The position numbers and the translations under genes were made by a program. Shown in pieces: positions 10,562 through 21,911 of a stretch of DNA of 64,000 bases. Origin of the DNA: Pseudolysobacter antarcticus (GTDB lineage Bacteria; Pseudomonadota; Gammaproteobacteria; Xanthomonadales; Rhodanobacteraceae); the NCBI RefSeq assembly GCF_004168365.1, contig NZ_CP035704.1, forward strand, positions 3,534,001 through 3,598,000. The letters run 5' to 3'. Below the pieces are notes generated by a model. The model had not been told where the DNA came from. It saw nothing but the letters and a program-made list of their open reading frames with translations, and did no database searches. How positions within the stretch are numbered: the stretch's first letter is position 1; every line of letters begins with the position of its first letter.

Positions 10562-10581
10562 CTCCGATATCTTTCGCTCAC

Positions 10582-10606
10582 CATTCCAGCGCAGGCTGGA
10601 ATGACG
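10582..10606. repeat. REP-like palindromic repeat, copy 2
   Basis: CATTCCAGCGCAGGCTGGAATG followed by ACG contains arms ATTCCAG and CTGGAAT around GCGCAGG. It lies between the convergent ppk2 and DUF350 genes, where it could also act as a weak terminator. Confidence 0.75.
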
Positions 10607-10623
10607 TTTCTTCTTGGTTCCCG

Positions 10624-11022
10624 CTAAGTCATCGCTGCAGCATTGAGCAGTCCCATGCAAAGCGTCAGCCCGGCGAGCAAAATCGCGACCGAAACCCGAT
10701 CTGTCTCGATCTGCTGGCGCAAATCCGGAATCAGCAAACGCAGCACCAGATACGTCAGCAGTTGCACGACGCCAGCGACGGCACCCCACAACGCGAGATC
10801 CAGCAACGCCACGCTGTGCGCCATCGCGCTGGCCACGGGCAAGGCGAAACCGAGCAAGGTGCCGGTCAGCACCACGCTAGCGCTGATATTGCCCTGATGA
10901 ATCAGGCGCAGCTCGTGCTGCGGCGTGATGACCAGATACAGGCCCATGAACACGCCGAGCAGCACTACGCTGAGGCCGAGATACATGAGGAAATTGGGCA
11001 GGGTCGATAGATACTCGTGCAT
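10624..11022 (-). CDS. DUF350 (UPF0719) family inner-membrane protein
   Basis: The 132-residue protein has four hydrophobic helices: residues about 10-32, 50-70 (VVLTGTLLGFALPVASAM), 74-98 and 110-130. The motif LIHQGNISASVVLTGTLLGFALP is the hallmark of DUF350, in which a polar GN(I/L)SA segment precedes the second helix. Function is unknown; the family is often found near polyamine/ATP-grasp genes (YjfL-like), but no such genes lie here. The ATG is preceded by GGAG. It is the last gene of a leftward series beginning with yihY, with a 77-base gap after acyP, so co-transcription is possible. Confidence 0.85.
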   Translation of the reverse strand: MHEYLSTLPNFLMYLGLSVVLLGVFMGLYLVITPQHELRLIHQGNISASVVLTGTLLGFALPVASAMAHSVALLDLALWGAVAGVVQLLTYLVLRLLIPDLRQQIETDRVSVAILLAGLTLCMGLLNAAAMT

Positions 11023-11099
11023 GGTGCGCTCCGTGGCGTGATCTGCACGGAGACTAGCAAATCGCCACGACGGCGGGAATCAGCTCGCGGCGAAATCCG

Positions 11100-11372
11100 C
11101 TAAAACGTCAGAAATCCCTCAGCCGCATGAGGCGGGGTTTCGGCACATTCGACTCGATCGACGCGTGTGCTCGGCGGGCCATCATGCAGCCAGCGATGCA
11201 GCGCATCGACCGCCGTTGCATCACCGCATGCAATCACTTCGACACTGCCGTCGGCGAGATTTTTAGCGTATCCGGTGAGCCCAAGCTGCAATGCTTGCGT
11301 GCGTGTCGAAGCGCGAAAAAACACGCCCTGCACGCGACCGTGGATACAAAAACGAGCGCAGACCACAGCCAT
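11100..11372 (-). CDS. acyP: Acylphosphatase
   Basis: Acylphosphatase hydrolyses the carboxyl-phosphate bond of acyl phosphates. With the ATG at 11372 the protein has 90 residues, the normal length. The signature GRVQGVFFR is at residues 12-20, including catalytic Arg20, and catalytic Asn38 is in GYAKNLADGSVEV. An in-frame ATG at 11420 would add 16 residues overlapping the upstream tlpA-like gene; the shorter form fits the family better. It follows the thioredoxin-like gene by 25 bases in the same direction and is probably in one operon with yihY and tlpA. Confidence 0.9.
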   Translation of the reverse strand: MAVVCARFCIHGRVQGVFFRASTRTQALQLGLTGYAKNLADGSVEVIACGDATAVDALHRWLHDGPPSTRVDRVECAETPPHAAEGFLTF

Positions 11373-11397
11373 ACTCACGATGGTTTTTGCGCATCGA

Positions 11398-11885
11398 TCA
11401 TGTGCCGCTGGCGCCTGCATCCTTCAGCACTTTTTCCAGATCATTGCCGGTGATCGGGCCCATAAAACGCTTGGCGATGCTGCCATCGGGGGAGATCACA
11501 TACGTCGTCGGCAGGCCGCGCGGCACCTCGAAATCCTTCGGCGGATTGTAGACATCCACCGCCGATACTGCGTAGCCAACCGGATGCTGTTTGAGGAACG
11601 ACTTGAGATCGTCGGCTTCGATTTCCTCGAAGTCCAAGCCGATCGCGCTGACGTTTTTATGTGCGGCGACGAACGCGGAAATATCGGGAATTTCCTTGAG
11701 GCATGGGGAGCACCACGTTGCCCAGAAATTCACGATCACAAAACGGCCTTTTTCCTGCGCAAGATCGAACGTCTTGCCGTCGACGGTTTTGACATTCAGC
11801 GTCGGATGTTTGTCGGTAACAGCTGCAAATGCGACATGGCCGGATAAAAACGAAAGCGCGATCAGCGCTGGCAGAAAACGAGATT

Positions 11886-11889
<4 letters not shown>
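11398..11889 (-). CDS. TlpA/ResA-type periplasmic thioredoxin-like protein
   Basis: The 163-residue protein begins with a Sec signal peptide (MKSRFLPALIALSFLSGHVAFA, cleavage about residue 22). The active site is WCSPC, with Cys60 and Cys63 in VNFWATWCSPC, and the cis-Pro segment GLPTTYVISPDG is present. It is predicted to be a periplasmic thiol-disulfide reductase of the TlpA/ResA type, which may serve cytochrome c maturation or repair of oxidised proteins. Its ATG overlaps the YihY stop (ATGA at 11886-11889), showing translational coupling, and acyP follows. The partner membrane reductase (DsbD or CcdA) is not in the window. Confidence 0.9.
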
Positions 11890-14236
<2,347 letters not shown>

Positions 14237-14254
14237 GCGCAGCGGAGAATCGCC

Positions 14255-15931
14255 ATGACATTTGTGCAAGCACCGCCGCAGCTCGGCAATCAGTATCAAG
14301 ACGACGATGTGCTGCGCGGATTCCTGCGCCGAGTGTTGCCCATGGCAACATTGGCGGCGATCGAAAACGATCTTGTTACGATCGGCGATTATGCGGCGCA
14401 GGCGTGGGCGCTCGCCCGGCAGCGCAGCGCTATCGAACCGACCTTGATGACATGGGATGCGTGGGGTCAACGCGTTGATCGCATCGAACTCACGCCGGCC
14501 TGGCACGATGCGAAAATCATCGCCGCACGACATGGCCTGGTCGCTGCGGGCCATGATTCGACACATGGCGAACACGCACGTGTGCATCAATTCGCGATGG
14601 TCTATCTGTTCCATAACGCCAGCGAATTTTATTCGTGCCCGCTGGCGATGACCGACGGCGCCGCGACCGTGATCAAAGCGTCCGCCAATACGTATTTGAT
14701 CGAGCGCGCCTTGCCGCATTATTTTTCGCGTGATCCGGCGCAGCACTGGATTTCCGGACAGTGGATGACCGAGACCAGCGGCGGTTCGGACATCGGCGGT
14801 ACGGAAACATCGGCGCACGAAATCGATGCGCAATGGCATTTGTCCGGACGCAAATGGTTCACCTCGGCGGTGCATGCGAACACCGCGTTGGTGCTGGCGC
14901 GGCCCGCCGGCAATGCGGACGGCGCCGATAGTCTTGCATTGTTTTATATCGAACCGCGCGATGCCGACGGTCACTGGCGCGGCATCGAAATCGACAAGCT
15001 CAAGCACAAGCTCGGCACACGCGAACTGCCGACCGCGGAAATCCATCTGCACGATGCGCCGGCAATACTGGTCGGCGAAAAACGCAACGGCGTGCGTGCG
15101 GTCGCACCGATGCTCAACGTCACGCGCACGTGGAACGCGATCTGCGCGCTCGCGACGATGCGCCGCGGCATTGCACTGGCACGTGATTACGCGCAACGGC
15201 GCAACGTGTTCGGCCGTGCGCTGATCGAACAACCGCTGCATCGCGATACGCTCGCGGGCATGCAGGCGGAATTCGAGGCGTGTTTTCAGTTGACGTTTTT
15301 CCTGACCGAATTGCTCGGTCGGGTGCAGGCGAATGTCGGCAAGCCCGATGAGGTTTTATTGCTGCGTTTGCTCACGCCGATCGTGAAACTCTGGACCGGC
15401 AAACAGGCGGTCACGATCGCTTCGGAGGCCTGCGAATGTTTCGGCGGTGCCGGCTATCTGGAAGACAGCGGCATTCCGCAATTGCTGCGTGATGCGCAAG
15501 TATTCTCGATCTGGGAAGGCACCAGCAATGTGCTCGCGCTGGATTTTCTACGCGCGTTGCAAGCGCCGGAAAGTTTGCGCGTATTGCTGGATGCACAACA
15601 ACGATGGCTCGATGCAAGCATCAGCGACGAACTCGCAGACTGTGCGCGAGAAGCACGCAACACGATGATCAAAAACACCGACTCGATTCGCGAATCGCAG
15701 CAAGGCTCGCGCGAGAATCTCGAAGCCGGCGCACGGCGTGCGGCTATCGGCATCGCGCGTAGCCTCGCGCTGGCGTTGCTGATTCGCCATGCGGCGTGGG
15801 CGTTGTCGGTCGAAAACGATCCGCGTCCCGCGGCCGCGGCGCAACGTTTTTCGGCGCATGGTTTAGCAAATGCGGGGAAAGATCACAGCATTGACGATGC
15901 GCAACTGCTCACGAGCCGAAGCCCGCGTTGA
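14255..15931 (+). CDS. AidB-like acyl-CoA dehydrogenase family flavoprotein
   Basis: The 558-residue protein has the AidB-type layout: an N-terminal domain opening GNQYQDDDVLRGFLRR, an acyl-CoA dehydrogenase core (WMTETSGGSDIGGTET and the beta domain WHLSGRKWFTSA), and a C-terminal helical domain with CFGGAGYLEDSGIPQLLRDA followed by SIWEGTSNVLALDFLRAL. AidB in E. coli binds DNA and takes part in the alkylation response; other members act as ordinary acyl-CoA dehydrogenases on branched substrates. I cannot tell which applies. The start ATG is 18 bases after the DUF2069 stop, and AGCGGAGAATCGCC provides a ribosome binding site. It is probably in the wrbA transcription unit. No Ada or AlkB gene is nearby. 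Confidence 0.88.
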   Translation: MTFVQAPPQLGNQYQDDDVLRGFLRRVLPMATLAAIENDLVTIGDYAAQAWALARQRSAIEPTLMTWDAWGQRVDRIELTPAWHDAKIIAARHGLVAAGHDSTHGEHARVHQFAMVYLFHNASEFYSCPLAMTDGAATVIKASANTYLIERALPHYFSRDPAQHWISGQWMTETSGGSDIGGTETSAHEIDAQWHLSGRKWFTSAVHANTALVLARPAGNADGADSLALFYIEPRDADGHWRGIEIDKLKHKLGTRELPTAEIHLHDAPAILVGEKRNGVRAVAPMLNVTRTWNAICALATMRRGIALARDYAQRRNVFGRALIEQPLHRDTLAGMQAEFEACFQLTFFLTELLGRVQANVGKPDEVLLLRLLTPIVKLWTGKQAVTIASEACECFGGAGYLEDSGIPQLLRDAQVFSIWEGTSNVLALDFLRALQAPESLRVLLDAQQRWLDASISDELADCAREARNTMIKNTDSIRESQQGSRENLEAGARRAAIGIARSLALALLIRHAAWALSVENDPRPAAAAQRFSAHGLANAGKDHSIDDAQLLTSRSPR

Positions 15932-16020
15932 ACATCGCCGCAGGCGAACGTAGACGCAGTAAACTATCGCCCACTTAAGCCGATCCGTGCGGCCCGCGCG
16001 CAAACATCAAGGCACCTATC

Positions 16021-16512
16021 ATGATGCAACATCTCACCATCATCAGCACCGGCGGCACCATCGACAAGGTGTATTTTGATGACAAGTCGACCTACCAGAT
16101 CGGCGCGCCGCAGATCGGCGAAATCCTGAACAATATCGGCGTGGCTTTTACGTTCGATGTGATTCCGATCATGCGCAAGGACAGCCTGCACATCACCGAT
16201 GACGATCGCGATCTGATGCGCCGCACGATCGAAGCGCAACCGCATCGGCATGTGCTGGTGACCCACGGCACCGATACGATGGTCGAGACTGCGCACAAAC
16301 TGCAAGGTATCGCCGGCAAGGTGATCGTGCTGACCGGCGCGCTGAATCCGGCGCGTTTTCAGGGTTCGGATGCGGTGTTCAATATCGGATGCGCGGTCGG
16401 TGCGCTGCAGGGTTTGGTCGATGGCGTCTACATCGCGATGAACGGTCGAATCTGGGATCCGCTGCGCGTGCGCAAGAATCGCGATGCAAATCGGTTCGAG
16501 GCGCAAGGATAG
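16021..16512 (+). CDS. One-domain asparaginase-like protein (N-terminal domain only)
   Basis: The 163-residue protein matches the N-terminal alpha/beta domain of L-asparaginase type I/II. It has the first catalytic Thr in STGGTIDK (residues 9-16) and the second Thr-Asp pair in THGTDTM (residues 81-87), followed by VLTGALNPARFQGSD. The usual C-terminal domain (about 150 residues), which completes the active site of the dimer, is absent. Such short asparaginase-domain proteins exist in several Proteobacteria, so this is not necessarily a truncation. The stop at 16512 is genuine and the sequence downstream (convergent sufT after 15 bases) holds no remnant. Activity is uncertain. Confidence 0.85.
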   Translation: MMQHLTIISTGGTIDKVYFDDKSTYQIGAPQIGEILNNIGVAFTFDVIPIMRKDSLHITDDDRDLMRRTIEAQPHRHVLVTHGTDTMVETAHKLQGIAGKVIVLTGALNPARFQGSDAVFNIGCAVGALQGLVDGVYIAMNGRIWDPLRVRKNRDANRFEAQG

Positions 16513-16527
16513 TAGCAACGCCCGCCG

Positions 16528-17085
16528 CTAGAGCATTCCGGTTTCGAGCTTGGCCACGTCCGACATCATGCTGTGATTCCACGGCGGGTCGAAACTGAGT
16601 TCGACATCGGCCTCGGCGATGGTCGGAATGAGCTCGACCTTGGTGCGCACGTCGTCGATCAGGATATCGCCCATGCCGCAGCCGGGCGCGGTGAGCGTCA
16701 TCACCACGTTCACCTTGCGCGCGCCATCGTCGCCGCGCGTCAATGCGCATTCGTAGACCAAGCCGAGATCGACGATATTCACCGGAATCTCCGGATCGAA
16801 ACACGTGCGCAATTGCTGCCACACCAGTTTTTCGACGTCTTCATCACTCGCGTCTTCGGATACTGCCAAAGCGGCGGGCGGTTCCTTGCCGATCGCGTCT
16901 GCATCCTTGCCGCTGATGCGAAACAGGTTGCCATCGACAAACACCGTGAAACTGCCGCCCAGCGCTTGCGTGATATAGCCAATCTGACCCGCGGGCAGGC
17001 TCACGACCTGTCCCTGCGGTACCATGACGGCTTCGCAATCGCGTTCGAACTTGATCGGTTCGCTGGTCTGGCTATAACCGGCCAT
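16528..17085 (-). CDS. sufT: SufT-type Fe-S cluster assembly protein
   Basis: The 185-residue protein has an N-terminal segment (residues 1-75) with ERDCEAVMVPQG and a hydrophobic Gly-rich loop, followed by an MIP18/DUF59 domain (about residues 85-175). The DUF59 hallmarks are DPEIPVNIVDLGLVYE and the reactive-Cys loop TLTAPGCGMGDIL. SufT assists Fe-S protein maturation, notably of lipoate synthase and aconitase in Staphylococcus. In Xanthomonadales it often belongs to a suf operon, but here it stands alone, convergent to the asparaginase-like gene and divergent from the GGDEF sensor. The full set of sufBCDSU genes must be elsewhere. Confidence 0.9.
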   Translation of the reverse strand: MAGYSQTSEPIKFERDCEAVMVPQGQVVSLPAGQIGYITQALGGSFTVFVDGNLFRISGKDADAIGKEPPAALAVSEDASDEDVEKLVWQQLRTCFDPEIPVNIVDLGLVYECALTRGDDGARKVNVVMTLTAPGCGMGDILIDDVRTKVELIPTIAEADVELSFDPPWNHSMMSDVAKLETGML

Positions 17086-17241
17086 GCATTTCCTTGAATA
17101 TTGATTACATCTGCATCAACGACAGTTTCGTATGATGGCCGCATATTATCGCCGCAATACTTGCCCGGCGATACCCAAAGCTGGGGATTGGCCGCATTTT
17201 TGCAAGCCAACTCGGCAATTGAATTCGAGACTGCACTCCAG

Positions 17242-20200
17242 ATGCGTTTGAAGGCACTTTTAATCCTCTACCTGCTGTTGTTGCGGTCGGCGTTCGCGCT
17301 CGACCCCAATGCGCATTTTCAGGATTACGTGCTCGACAACTGGAACACCGAAGACGGCTTGCCGCAGGTATCGGTGCTCAGCGTCACCCAGGATGCCGAA
17401 GGTTATCTGTGGGTAGGCACACAAGCCGAACTGGCGCGTTTCGATGGCGTGCGTTTCACAGTCTATGGCCGCAAGAAGACCGACGGCATTGATACCAGCA
17501 TGGTCGGCAGCAGCCTGCGCGACAGCCACGACCGACTTTGGTTCGGCACGCCGCACGGTTTGTTGTTGTATAGCGGTCGGCATTTCCAGTCGATCAATCT
17601 GCACGGCTCGACCGAATCCGTTTCGATCCAGGGCATTGCCGAAAGCAGCGAGGGCAACCTGCTGTTCGCCACGCCGCAAGGAATATTGCGCTATCAGGAC
17701 AACGCACTGGTCGCGGATGCGTTGCCAGGCGTGCCGACCTACAGCGTATTGCGCAGCGCCGACACGCTGTGGATCGGACTGACCGGCGCGGTCGCGCAGC
17801 GCGATGCCGGCCATCTGAATATGTTGCCGCTACCGGCGGAGGCAAGCTCGGCGCGTGTCACCCATCTGGCGAATTCTGCGCAAGGTTTGTGGGTCGGCAC
17901 GAATGCCGGCTTGTACCTGTTGCGCGACGGAAAACTGCAGTCCGCGACAAACGACGCCGATCTGGATCGGCTGAATATCGAAAGCCTCCACACCGATCAC
18001 GATGGCAATGTTTGGGTGGCGACGGTGTCGATGTTGTATCGCGTGCGACCGAACGGTGCACTGGAGAAAATCGACGCCGAACAGTTCGTGCCAGAGTCGT
18101 GGATCAGCAGCATCTTCGAGGATCGCGAGCACAACCTGTGGCTCGGCAGCACTACCGAAAGCCTGTTCCGTTTGCACAACGGCTGGCTCAAGCACTACGG
18201 CATCAAGGACGGCCTGCTCGATCGTTTTACCTGGAGCGTGGCGCGCGATGGCCAGGGGCGTGTCGCGATCGGCACCAACTCTGGCGTGTCGCTGCACGAC
18301 GAACACGGCTTGCATCTGCTGATCGCCGGCAAGACTTTGCCCAATCCCGCTGCCTACGAACTGTTTTACGACAGTCAGGATCGACTATGGATCGGCACGC
18401 GTTCGGGTATCGCCGTCTACGCCGATGGCAAACTCGATACACCGCCCGCACTGGCCACACTCGCGCCATACCAGATCAATGCGATCGTGCAGACGGGCAC
18501 GGAAGATTTCTGGATTGGCAGCCAGGGCGGGCTATATCGCTATCACGCTGGCGCGCTGAGCTTGATCGGTGCCGGCCCCGGCTCTGCAGTCGCGCATGTG
18601 CGCAGCATCAATGTAGTCAATGCCGACGAATTGCTGGTCGGCACCGAAGCCGGCCTGCGCCATGTAAAAGATGCGCAGATCGATACGCCGGTTTATGCAA
18701 AACCGCTTGAGGGAATTTTTGTCACCACCATCGCCAGCTTGCGTCCGGGTTTGATCGGCATCGGCACGCTGAATGCGGGCATCGGATTGCTCGGCGACAA
18801 CACGCTGTTGCAACTCACCACCGAAAACGGATTACCCGGCAACAACGCGTGGACTTTCCGCGTGGTCAGCGATTATCTGTACGTCGGCAGCACCGACGGC
18901 GTCTGGCGAGTGCCTCTGAACAAACTGCCGGATATAACACGGGCCGGCAAACCATCGCTGCAACCCGAGGTGGTGGTAGGTGCGCTCGGACGCGAGCGCC
19001 CCGGACAACGTACCCGCTGTTGTAACGGTGGTGCGAACTCGCGCAGCGTGATCGATGGCGACAACATCTGGTTTCCGACCATGAACGGCCCGATCCGCGT
19101 CGATACGTCGGCGATTGCAGCATCGACAGTCGCACCGACGGCAGTGATCGAAGGTCTGAATTATCACGGCCAGTGGCATGAGCCCGGCGCGGAGCTGCAA
19201 CTTTCTGGCGGACCGCGCGATCTAGAAATTCAATTCACCGGATTGTATTTTCACGATCCGCGCAGTCTGCATTTCCGCTACAAACTGGAAGGCTACGACG
19301 CCGACTGGATCGACGCCGGGCCGCGGCGCAGCGCGTATTACACCAACCTGAGCCCGGGCACGTATCGTTTCAACGTAATCGCCAAAACCGGCGCCAATCT
19401 GGACAGCACCGATACCACGCTGAATTTTTCGCTGATCCCGCGCTGGCACGAAAACGCCTTCATGCGCGCCTTGTTCGGACTGCTGGCGATAGCGCTGGTG
19501 GTGCTGGTCTGGTTATTTCGTACGCGCGCCTATCGCCGCCGCCAGCAACAGCTTGAAGTGCTCGTGAACCTGCGCACCGATCAATTGCGCTACACCAACA
19601 AGCAACTGGCCGAGGCGAATCAGACCCTCACCGTGGAAAGCAATACCGATCCACTCACCGGCCTGCCGAACCGGCGTTATCTACTCAACCAAATACAAAA
19701 AATCATCGACACCGACATGCATGCCGGCAAGCGTTGTAGCGTCGCGTTGCTGCTGATCGACATGGACGATTTCAAGATCATCAATGACGATCGCGGTCAT
19801 GTCGTCGGCGATCATATCCTGCAGCAATTTGCGCAGCTGTTGATGAACCTGCACGACCTGAGCGATCTGATTGCACGCTGGGGCGGCGACGAATTCTTGC
19901 TGGTATTGCACGACGTCGATGCCGAGCAAGCGCTGACCATCGCCGAGGGTATTCGCAAGATTATTACCGAGCACAATTTCGCCGCCAACGATAACGACCT
20001 GCTGCAACTGAAATGCTCGATCGGCGTGGCCTTGCATCCGCCATTTCCGGACGATGCATTGTTGTCGGATTGGTCGGTCGCGCTGGAGCTGGCGGATATG
20101 GCGCTGAACCGGATCAAGCTGGATGGCGGCAATCGCAGCCTCGCGCTGGTCGCCGGTAGCAACGCGAGCAGCGAGTTGTTCAAACGCAATATCAGTGCGC

Positions 20201-20256
20201 GTGTCGACAAATTGCTGGCTACCGGTGCGTTGCGCTTGCTGCGCGGAAAAGTTTGA
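17242..20256 (+). CDS. Periplasmic-propeller / Y_Y_Y / GGDEF diguanylate cyclase
   Basis: This 1004-residue transmembrane sensor is taken from the ATG at 17242; an open frame from 17101 adds 47 unlikely residues before the signal peptide. Residues 1-22 are a signal peptide. About 25-600 form two-component-regulator propeller repeats (many W-x-G-T units such as LWVGTQAELARF and LWFGTPHGLL). A Y_Y_Y domain is at about 665-735, a transmembrane helix at about 740-763, and a short coiled coil then leads to the GGDEF domain, whose motif GGDEF is at 881-885. It should make c-di-GMP from two GTP in response to a periplasmic signal. The I-site position reads DLSD instead of RxxD, so canonical product inhibition is probably lost. 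Confidence 0.92.
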   Translation: MRLKALLILYLLLLRSAFALDPNAHFQDYVLDNWNTEDGLPQVSVLSVTQDAEGYLWVGTQAELARFDGVRFTVYGRKKTDGIDTSMVGSSLRDSHDRLWFGTPHGLLLYSGRHFQSINLHGSTESVSIQGIAESSEGNLLFATPQGILRYQDNALVADALPGVPTYSVLRSADTLWIGLTGAVAQRDAGHLNMLPLPAEASSARVTHLANSAQGLWVGTNAGLYLLRDGKLQSATNDADLDRLNIESLHTDHDGNVWVATVSMLYRVRPNGALEKIDAEQFVPESWISSIFEDREHNLWLGSTTESLFRLHNGWLKHYGIKDGLLDRFTWSVARDGQGRVAIGTNSGVSLHDEHGLHLLIAGKTLPNPAAYELFYDSQDRLWIGTRSGIAVYADGKLDTPPALATLAPYQINAIVQTGTEDFWIGSQGGLYRYHAGALSLIGAGPGSAVAHVRSINVVNADELLVGTEAGLRHVKDAQIDTPVYAKPLEGIFVTTIASLRPGLIGIGTLNAGIGLLGDNTLLQLTTENGLPGNNAWTFRVVSDYLYVGSTDGVWRVPLNKLPDITRAGKPSLQPEVVVGALGRERPGQRTRCCNGGANSRSVIDGDNIWFPTMNGPIRVDTSAIAASTVAPTAVIEGLNYHGQWHEPGAELQLSGGPRDLEIQFTGLYFHDPRSLHFRYKLEGYDADWIDAGPRRSAYYTNLSPGTYRFNVIAKTGANLDSTDTTLNFSLIPRWHENAFMRALFGLLAIALVVLVWLFRTRAYRRRQQQLEVLVNLRTDQLRYTNKQLAEANQTLTVESNTDPLTGLPNRRYLLNQIQKIIDTDMHAGKRCSVALLLIDMDDFKIINDDRGHVVGDHILQQFAQLLMNLHDLSDLIARWGGDEFLLVLHDVDAEQALTIAEGIRKIITEHNFAANDNDLLQLKCSIGVALHPPFPDDALLSDWSVALELADMALNRIKLDGGNRSLALVAGSNASSELFKRNISARVDKLLATGALRLLRGKV

Positions 20257-20295
20257 AGCCACGCTATCGCAGCGCATGAAAATCGCAATATCGGC

Positions 20296-21771
20296 TTATG
20301 CGCAAACTTCATCCAGCGTTGCTGGTTCTACCACGCGCACTTCGCGCAGACAACGTCCGAGCAGAATCATCGCGGCTTCCAGATCGGCTGGCGGCAAACC
20401 CGCGTAACCGAGCAACAGACCGCAGCGTGTTGGGCGGCGCAGATAATACGGATCGACCGGATACAGCCCGAGCCCCAGCTCACTCGCGCGCTGCATCAGC
20501 CGCTGCAGCGCGATGCGATCGAGCTGCGGCAACCACGCCAGCGCATGCATGCCGGCGCTGGAATCGGCGAGCTCGAGCTGATCGCCGACATGCCGCCGGA
20601 TCGCGGCGATCAAGATCGCACGACGCTGCTTCAACTCCACCGCGATCTGGCGCAGGTGACGCTCAAATGCGCCGCTGCCGATCAGCCGCGCGAGCGCGGC
20701 CTGCTCGATCGCCGGACAACCGCGATCGTCCAGCCATTTCGCGGCAATGAACGCATCGCGCAAACCCGGCGGCAACAGCATGTAGCCGATCCGCAGCGAC
20801 GGAAACAAGGTTTTCGAAAACGTGCCGACATAAATCACGCGATCGTGTCGATCGAGCGATTTCAGCGCCGCCAGCGGACGCGCGTCGTATCGGAATTCGC
20901 CGTCGTAATCGTCCTCGATGATCCAGCAATTTTTCTGCGCGGCGTAGTCGAGCAGCTCCATGCGTCGTGGCAACGACAACACCGCGCCAGTCGGAAACTG
21001 ATGCGACGGCGTGACCACCAGCAGCTTCGGCGCGAGCGTCGGCAACGCGCCCGGCACAAGACCATCGCCATCGACACGACAGCCGCTGATACGCGCGCCA
21101 AACGCCTGAAAAACCTGGCGCGCGCCCTGGTAATTCGGATCTTCCAAGACCACCGTATCGTCTTCGTCGAGCAGCACCTGTGCGGCAAGCGAAAACCCCT
21201 GCTGGCTGCCGCTGACGATCAGCACATCTTCGGGCGCGGCGTTGATGCCGCGCCGACGTGCAAGGTAATCGCACACCGCCGCGCGTAACGCGAGCAAGCC
21301 TTGCGCATCGGGATAATCGAGTTCGGCATGTGCCGCCGCCAGATTCAACTCGCGCCGCCACGCACTCGTCAACGCCGGATTGGTCAGCGGCAACCCGTAT
21401 TGCAGGTTGTAACGCAAACCCTTGTGCTGGCGCCCCGGAATGGCACGATCATACAGCGCGAGACCACGCCGACCGCGACGCGATAACGCGGACGCCGGCA
21501 ACGCGCGCGTGGGACGCGAGCGAACCGCCACCGGTGCGGCGATCTGCGCGACGTAACAGCCCGAACCGATGCGACCTTCGATGAAACCTTCCGCGCGTAG
21601 TTGTTCGTACGCCGCGAGCACGGTATTGCGCGACAGGCCAAGGTCACTCGCCAGCACGCGCGTTGCCGGCAATTTCGCGCCGGCGGCGTAACGCCCGGCG
21701 AGCACCGAGGATTTCAGCGCGCGCAACAGCTGCGCATAACGCGGGCCTTCACCATCGAGTTCCAGGTACAT
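20296..21771 (-). CDS. MocR/PdxR-type transcriptional regulator (GntR wHTH fused to aminotransferase fold)
   Basis: The 491-residue protein starts at the ATG at 21771, preceded by a strong ribosome binding site (GAGGAGACG). Residues about 10-75 are a GntR winged helix-turn-helix (KLPATRVLASDLGLSRNTVL, then EGRIGSGCYVA). Residues about 120-485 have the class-I aminotransferase fold with the PLP-lysine near residue 320 in TFSKTLFPSLRIGY. Such regulators bind PLP or aldimines as effector. The gene is divergent from a PPOX-fold flavoprotein gene, an arrangement seen for MocR regulators that act on vitamin B6 or related flavoprotein genes. An open frame up to 21945 adds residues that are not protein-like. 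Confidence 0.93.
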   Translation of the reverse strand: MYLELDGEGPRYAQLLRALKSSVLAGRYAAGAKLPATRVLASDLGLSRNTVLAAYEQLRAEGFIEGRIGSGCYVAQIAAPVAVRSRPTRALPASALSRRGRRGLALYDRAIPGRQHKGLRYNLQYGLPLTNPALTSAWRRELNLAAAHAELDYPDAQGLLALRAAVCDYLARRRGINAAPEDVLIVSGSQQGFSLAAQVLLDEDDTVVLEDPNYQGARQVFQAFGARISGCRVDGDGLVPGALPTLAPKLLVVTPSHQFPTGAVLSLPRRMELLDYAAQKNCWIIEDDYDGEFRYDARPLAALKSLDRHDRVIYVGTFSKTLFPSLRIGYMLLPPGLRDAFIAAKWLDDRGCPAIEQAALARLIGSGAFERHLRQIAVELKQRRAILIAAIRRHVGDQLELADSSAGMHALAWLPQLDRIALQRLMQRASELGLGLYPVDPYYLRRPTRCGLLLGYAGLPPADLEAAMILLGRCLREVRVVEPATLDEVCA

Positions 21772-21827
21772 CGTCTCCTCGCAAACGTTGACCAACAGAT
21801 TGAATGCGGTACCAGCATATCGCACCA

Positions 21828-21852
21828 AAGTGGAACTAGGGTAGCACCACTT
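21828..21852. promoter_or_regulatory. Candidate operator in the MocR/PPOX divergent promoter
   Basis: AAGTGG at 21828-21833 and CCACTT at 21847-21852 form an inverted repeat around a 13-base spacer. TGGTACCGC, TGGTGCGATA and GGTGCTACC on the leftward strand are additional related half-sites within about 40 bases, the clustered pattern typical of MocR operators. The site lies 57 bases from one start and 60 from the other. Confidence 0.5.
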
Positions 21853-21911
21853 GTCTGCGTAGTATCGGTGCGGATGGCGCCTGCTTGAGGCGCCCGAACC
21901 AGGGGAATCGC

